This document shows, piece after piece, positions 58,879 through 64,000 of a stretch of DNA of 64,000 nt. A model generated the notes under the pieces. It did not search any database. It worked only from the letters and a program-made list of their open reading frames with translations, and was not told the origin of the DNA. Every line of letters begins with the position of its first letter. The first letter of the stretch is position 1. Made by a program: the position numbers and the translations under genes. The DNA comes from Ceraceosorus guamensis (lineage: Eukaryota > Basidiomycota > Exobasidiomycetes > Ceraceosorales > Ceraceosoraceae): contig NW_020289999.1 of assembly GCF_003144195.1 (NCBI RefSeq), positions 255,544 to 319,543 on the forward strand, in the 5' to 3' direction.

Positions 58879-59295
58879 GGCCCGGCGCTCACTGCTGTGC
58901 AACTGACAAGCTCAGAGAAGATGTGAAGCTTCTCGGGAGAGCTTCTGCTCCGAAAAAAGGATTTGAAACAAGGTGAGAGGACGGATGGACGCAGGGTGCT
59001 GTCTCCGTTTTGTCACGGAGGAGCAGCTTGTTAAGCAATGTGAATCGGCTTGTGTAGCGGCATCTGCAGGCGTGCAGGCACATATACACTCAAGACTGCA
59101 TGTAGCTACGCGTTTGTGCCGCGGCGTGCCGCGGGTGTCCAACTCGACTGATGCGCGCGCGCGCGCGCGCGCGTGTGTTGAATCGTGAGTGTGATTCCGC
59201 GACGCGTCAATCTTGAATGGGCATAAACAGCACGTACGATCGAGTACGCACGGCTATCGTGATCTTTCCTCCAAGCAGCGATCGCACACTAGCCA
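58879..59295. promoter_or_regulatory. Divergent Rev7/CENP-T promoter region
   Basis: About 420 bases shared by two genome-maintenance genes. It holds two ACGCGT words (59108-59113 and 59202-59207), the core of the MBF cell-cycle box, and an alternating GC tract of about 20 bases at 59153-59173 between them. Functional use of these words is not shown. Confidence 0.4.
59153..59173. repeat. (GC)10 dinucleotide tract
   Basis: Uninterrupted alternating G and C, running into GTGTG, in the middle of the Rev7/CENP-T divergent promoter. Such tracts can adopt left-handed DNA. Confidence 0.95.
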
Positions 59296-61950
59296 ATGGA
59301 CGCTCACAGCCACAGTCGCGTATGGCCAAAGCTGACTCCAGTGACTCTTGATCGCCAACAACCTTCGACGCCGACCTCGAACAGTTCACGAGCGCGTTCA
59401 GGCTCCCCACCCGTTGCTATGTCAGGCAGAGCATCCTCGTCGCGCAGGTCAGGGGCGGCGAAGGATATGCAAACAACACCAAGAGCTCGCGCTCGGCCAA
59501 GCGCAAATCGCACTGGCAGACAAAGCCAACCGCAGCGGCAACAGCAGTCTCAGCAGCAACAAGTCGATGCTACGCCGCGTCGAACAGCGCAAGGGCTGCT
59601 TGGAGATGCGCCCACACCTGCCAGATCGCTTTCTCAGCCTCCACCCATCAACGTTCTCAGGCGCTCCTTGGCTGCCCAGACGCCTGCTACACCGCGTCGT
59701 GGTGGTGCAGCAGCTGGGAGCTCCTACAATGTGGCGACACCAGGTAGTGCAGGCGGGGCTGACAGGAGCATGAGCATCATGGCCAGCGCAAAGCGAGCCC
59801 CGGGATCCGCTCGCAAGCGAAGGTTCAGTTCGTTTGGTGGGTGGGGTACGGGTAGGGAGCAGAGCCCAATGGAGCTTCTGCGACGTGTAGCAAGAGGTGA
59901 GCACACGCACGTCGGTGTCGGTACCCGCTAAGTCACTCGCTGACATGACGAACTTTCTGCCTGCGCTACAATAGCCTACCAGCTCCCACCCACCCCAGAC
60001 GTGCAAGCGAGAGACATTTCCGCTAGAGACGCAACTTCTCTCGGTCTATCCCGCGCCACCACAGGACGATCATCAGGACGCCGATCCAACGATCGTGGAT
60101 CTAGCAGTCGAGGGACGATGCTGCGACCAGGAGAGAGTATTCCGGGTGACCTCACGCGCGATGTAGACCTTAGTGTAGGAGAGGAGAGCAGTCTATCTAC
60201 TTCCGGAGAGCTTGGACGGAGAATAGCAGACGGCACCCCACGTTCTGGCAGTATTTTCGACTCGCTTGCTGCCCAGCGCAGAGGTCACCGCGAAAGTGCA
60301 GCGAGCGCTCTGAATCAGTCTGGTCGCTCGTCTCTCAGGGATGACTTTTCGCTAGGAGAGACAACAGGCGTTTCGGCGCGTGAGCGTCAACTGGAAGAAA
60401 AGCTTCTCGATCTTGGACCCGACGCTTCGCTCGATCAACTCGACGAGATGGCGAGGAGGCACCTATTTGGCAACGTCAGTCGTATGAGCACCGGAAGCGG
60501 GCGTCTCGACACAACTGGCGACGGCGACTCGGACGACGATCCGGACGACTCCGACGCATTCGGCGGATTTATCGATACCAGTGCCAGTCGTAGAAGGTGA
60601 GCGAAGACGACTGCTAGCGTTGCCACAAACCGATTGAGCTTCACTGACAGGGACTCGTCATACACTTTGCCTGCTCCAATCAGTCGCGCGATTAGTGAAC
60701 CTGCAGCGCCTTCCGCGGATGTGTCGATGGACTTTGCTGCCGATCAGATGCCTTCATTCATGGAGGCAGTGGATGCAGATGCTCAATTGTCAGGTTCGAT
60801 CTCGCGCAGTCAGGACCGCTCGAGGTCTGACCGGAGTGGCGCGCTCGATAGGGACTCTGACGAATTGGACGAAGCAGCGGTGGACCAGGGCATTCAGTCA
60901 GCATCAGATATCTCGGCTCAGCTTCGCGCCGAGCAGGTGTCTTTGGATTCGCATAGCCGAAGTCTGGTGGAGGATGCAAGCATGGACCGTCCCAGCCGAA
61001 GTCTTGAAGAGCGAGCCAATCTAAGCGGCTCTCGCAGCTTGGAACAGGAATATGATCGCAGCTTGGAGGCGGAAGAGGGTGAGGAAGATGACGATTTGGA
61101 GGACGAAGAGGAGGACATCGATCCGGATGCGACTTTGACCCCCGCAGATCGCCAAATCGCGCAACTTGCGATGCTACGCAGACGATCTACGAAGCGTCGG
61201 AAAAGCAGGTGAGGAAGCATGTTGACCCGCGCTCTTCTCTTCGCTCACTGACGGTCAACATCGCCACCCCGCAGAGTGTCACCATACACCGGCAATCCCG
61301 TGCCATCCCTTCCGGCGTCTTTCCTTTCTGGACTTTTCGGGACTTTTGTGACTCCTGCGTCTGCTATGAGCAGTGCGGCCGCGTTCGGCGCAGGCGCCAA
61401 GAACATAAAGGTGGAGAAAGCCGCTTTGGATGCGGTGGACGACGCGTAAGTCAGGGCGTACACGCGAGGTGTACGCAGAGCAACAAGGTTGACAACATCA
61501 TTTCCGTCTGCCTAAACAGGTCGCACGAGTTCTTCGCTACCTTTTCTCAGAAGCTTGCAGACCAGGCGACAAGATCGGGTCGCAATGCTACGATCACGGA
61601 GGGTGACGTGGTGGCAGTGATGAAAGCGTGAGTCATGCTGCTTCTTCCCTCTACCCTGTCAAGCCACAGCGCTCACAATCCTCCTCCCGGGTACCATCTT
61701 CAGCGAGGGCTTCGTGACACCAAGGCAGTCCGTCTCCTCTTTGGCGCGCCGCTTCCTCCCCAAGGAGTTCAGCGACTTGGTCACCCCCCTACCCAAGAGC
61801 CAAGGACCAGCGAAGATCGACAAGGGCAAGAGAAAGGCTGGAGAGGCCAAGAGAAACAAGAGGGATGACACTGACCCAAGTGCAGTCGGTACCAGCGCGG
61901 GCAGAGGTAATGGCGCTACGAGCAGCAAGGCGAAACGGCACAAGAAGTAA
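59296..61950 (+). CDS. CENP-T (Cnn1-like) kinetochore histone-fold protein
   Basis: Inner-kinetochore protein linking centromeric chromatin to the Ndc80 complex; predicted 768 residues. Exons: 59296-59896, 59975-60596, 60651-61208, 61275-61445, 61520-61627 and 61704-61950. The long N-terminal part is basic and serine/arginine-rich with TP sites, becoming acidic toward residue 620. The C-terminal histone fold is the diagnostic part: PSLPASFLSGLFGTFV, VEKAALDAVDDASHEFFATF, ADQATRSGRNATITEGDVVA joined to VMKAEGFVTPRQSVSSLARR and FLPKEF. These match CENP-T pattern for pattern, including the spacing between the MK and SLA motifs and the closing LP-E, when the last acceptor at 61703 is used. ATG at 59419 is an alternative start. 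A basic tail of about 60 residues follows the fold. Confidence 0.85.
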
Positions 61951-62117
61951 AATCTTCAATCTTTGACGCTCATCACGTGCACTTCGCTTGGCATACATTG
62001 ACTATGATATTGCACCATGTAGTATATCTGAATGCGTCGTGCGGATGTGTTCAAATGGAAGAGTGCTGAGGAAAGTTCCGAGCTCTTGAGAGAGGCGCTC
62101 TTGCCGCGCCGATGCTT

Positions 62118-62742
62118 TTATAGGAAGAGTGCTCCGATGGCTACAGCGCCAACAGCGACGATGGAGCCGGTAGCAGAGCTGGAGGAGAACGCGCGGACTT
62201 GCACAGCTCCATTTCCAGCACGGCTAGAGGTTGAAGTCGATGTTGTTGTAGTTGAAGAGGAAGAGGAAGAGGAAGCGGCATCGGACGCACTGGCTGCGGA
62301 GGCTTCCGCCGATGCGGACACTCCAGTAAAGGTCCTGGTGCCGTAGATGACCTCGATGTCCTCAGTCGACGACGAGCCCGAGTCGGTGGCCGAAGAGTCC
62401 GTATCCGTAGCGCCGCCCTCTCCCGAGCCGGTTTGGCAAGTTCCGGCTACAAAGATGCCGCTGCAGGTCGCGGGATCATCAGTACCGATTGAACCGCCGT
62501 TGCCAAAGTCGCCAGTGTTGGTGACGCTGACGCCCGTACCGCTGCCCAGGTCCAAAGTGACTGGAGAAGCTCGGTCGAATCAGTACTGGTAATTCCCTGG
62601 ATGATGTTCCGCAACCCGAAATACGTGGCTACTCACATTGACGGCGTACTGGTGCTTGGGGCGCAGGAGTCGGCACTGCCAGAGCGTTGGCGGAAGCCGC
62701 CAGGGCCAGGCAGGCAACGACGGATGCAAGAGAGCACTTCAT
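62118..62742 (-). CDS. Small secreted, probably GPI-anchored serine-rich protein
   Basis: Predicted 182 residues from exons 62742-62637 and 62560-62118. Signal peptide MKCSLASVVACLALAASANA with alanine-rich cleavage region; then a short proline stretch with RR. The mature part contains CSGIFVAGTC, a cysteine pair, within a glycine/threonine/aspartate-rich segment, then a long serine/threonine/alanine stalk, and ends in a hydrophobic tail (SIVAVGAVAIGALFL) behind small residues, the usual layout of a GPI attachment signal. No enzyme family is recognised. It most likely sits at the plasma membrane or cell wall. It ends 167 bases from the stop of convergent CENP-T. Confidence 0.8.
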
Positions 62743-62879
62743 TATTGTGAGCAAAAGTAGCAGTATAATGCCTGGTATGGGGTGTCTGATGAAGCTAGAG
62801 TCTAGAGCGAAGAGAGCCAAGAGATCGATAGAGCAGGTGGGGAACGAAACGTCCGCAGGAGAGACAAAGAGGCATGCTC

Positions 62880-62885
62880 TTTATA
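62880..62885 (-). promoter_or_regulatory. TATA box of the GPI-protein gene
   Basis: TATAAA on the minus strand, 138 bases before the ATG at 62742. Confidence 0.45.
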
Positions 62886-63536
62886 CCTTCTCCACCGGTG
62901 CCTCGCCATGCAAGGATGATGATGTCGAAAGCTTCTCAGGTCCCTGATGCACTCCCACGTTAGCTGCATTACGCTGGAGCAACCTGGACTAGACGCAATT
63001 ACGCTGCCAAGCTCCTGATCCTCTCATGCCTCGCTCGCTTACTGGAAAGGGGAATTCAGCTTCGAGCGAGGCGTGCTGGCCGGGTTGCGGCGGTGGACAA
63101 AGAAGGTGCTGAGAGGCTTAGTTGCGCCGTGCAGGACCTCGCAGCTGATGTGCGCCAGGTCGATGCTGTGCGCCATGATGTGAGCGGCGGATCAGCGGAC
63201 CAACTTGCCTTCATGCGCTTCTACTGCGCCTTGCTGCATATATAGTCGCCTCTAGAGCAGCAGGTTCCTCACTTGTTCGGCGGTCGCAGCAGTCGTGAGT
63301 GTCTGTCTGAGGTCTTGTGAGTACATGACGCCAGACTGCGTGGCTCGTAGCGCACACACATGGCAGGACGACAAGCGAGGCAGCTATTGCAGATCTTCGT
63401 ATACTGACCCAACTTTGCGATGTGTCGATATAAAGAGAGGCCACATTTCGTGGAAAGCGATCTTCTGCATGGGGGCTCGGGGCGACGAATGTAGGATCCT
63501 CGTGAATCACGAATGGTGAATCGCAAAGCGTGCACA

Positions 63537-63564
63537 GCATGCATGCATGCATGCATGTATGCAT
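63537..63564. repeat. (GCAT)n microsatellite
   Basis: Seven GCAT-type units, one of them GTAT; self-complementary, so it may form a hairpin. Confidence 0.95.
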
Positions 63565-64000
63565 CAGGTCGGAGCTTCATCTTCGCGCGGGCGAGCGCGA
63601 GATGCGCCCACGCTAGCGTTCATCGGCCATCGAGATTGAGGCAATAAAGCACGACAACATCAGCAGCTGATGCTAAGGAGCTTCATTCACGAGTTCGTGG
63701 CGGGCGATTCAGCACTCATCGAGGTGGTCCGTCCATGCACTCAGACTCATCCTTGCCAGCAGCATGCTTTCTAGCTGCTGTGACCGCGATGACGTTCGCA
63801 TCTGCAGTGTATGATTCAGCTGCATGCACGCCCACAGAGTCTGAGACTCTTTGACTGTTCCTCACGCTCAAAGTTGTCACACCCATTCACATGATGCACG
63901 TGATTGTTCTGATCGGCGCCATCTAGCTCCGAAGGACGTACATGCTGCACTCAAAACTCAATCGTGACCTGCAGAGATCCTTCCTTTATTCCATAGCGGA

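Larger units (their letters stand above)
62743..64000. other. Gene-free right edge
   Basis: Upstream region of the GPI-protein gene and beyond. A tetranucleotide repeat lies at 63537-63564; the words CGTGAATCACGAATGGTGAA at 63500-63519 belong to the dispersed motif. No gene or RNA is recognised. Confidence 0.45.

Noticed and set aside
59296-59900. Minus-strand frame of 185 codons opposite CENP-T exon 1
   Set aside because: GC-rich antisense shadow; the plus-strand frame continues in phase through five introns to a histone fold.
63537-63564. GCAT repeat as a possible CRISPR or telomeric element
   Set aside because: Plain tetranucleotide microsatellite with no spacers and no telomeric repeat nearby.

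Overview
The window reads as nuclear DNA of a basidiomycete fungus. Genes are closely packed and most are cut by short GT-AG introns (about 40-110 nt), donors are GTGAGT/GTAAGT-like, and the proteins are fungal types. Intergenic spacers rich in short TCAAGAC/GTGAATC/CACGA-type words and the look of several basidiomycete-type proteins suggest Ustilaginomycotina (smut relatives, possibly an intron-rich Exobasidiomycetes lineage); this placement is an inference. No rRNA, convincing tRNA, CRISPR array, transposon or viral relic was recognised.

Layout. 1-13 kb: Ies1-like INO80 subunit (+), casein kinase 1 (+), MFS sugar transporter (-). 13-21 kb: proteasome-assembly chaperone 3 and Elongator subunit 4 in tight tandem (+), then a RING-type SNF2 ATPase of the Rad5/HLTF class (-). 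22-31.5 kb: quinolinate phosphoribosyltransferase (-), a 16-exon beta-tubulin (+), a Chk2/Cds1-type FHA checkpoint kinase (+). 32-40 kb: PacC/Rim101 pH regulator (+) with clustered PacC sites in its own upstream region, and the NatA auxiliary subunit Naa15 (-). 40-48.7 kb: a large protein of unknown function (+), a putative C-CAP-like beta-helix protein (+), a C2H2 zinc-finger protein (-). 48.7-56.2 kb: mostly gene-poor, with one secreted alpha/beta-hydrolase (-). 56-62.8 kb: RNase H2 subunit C (+), Rev7 (-), CENP-T (+) and a small GPI-anchored-type surface protein (-).

Most genes are unrelated housekeeping functions, though genome maintenance is well represented (INO80 subunit, Rad5-like ATPase, Chk2, RNase H2, Rev7, CENP-T). 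The exon models were assembled by hand from splice signals, reading-frame phase and family conservation. The most unusual signals are in gene structure: the casein kinase 1 frame closes with canonical splice sites only if a single-nucleotide exon is used, and the checkpoint kinase needs an 8-nt exon through its HRD catalytic loop.
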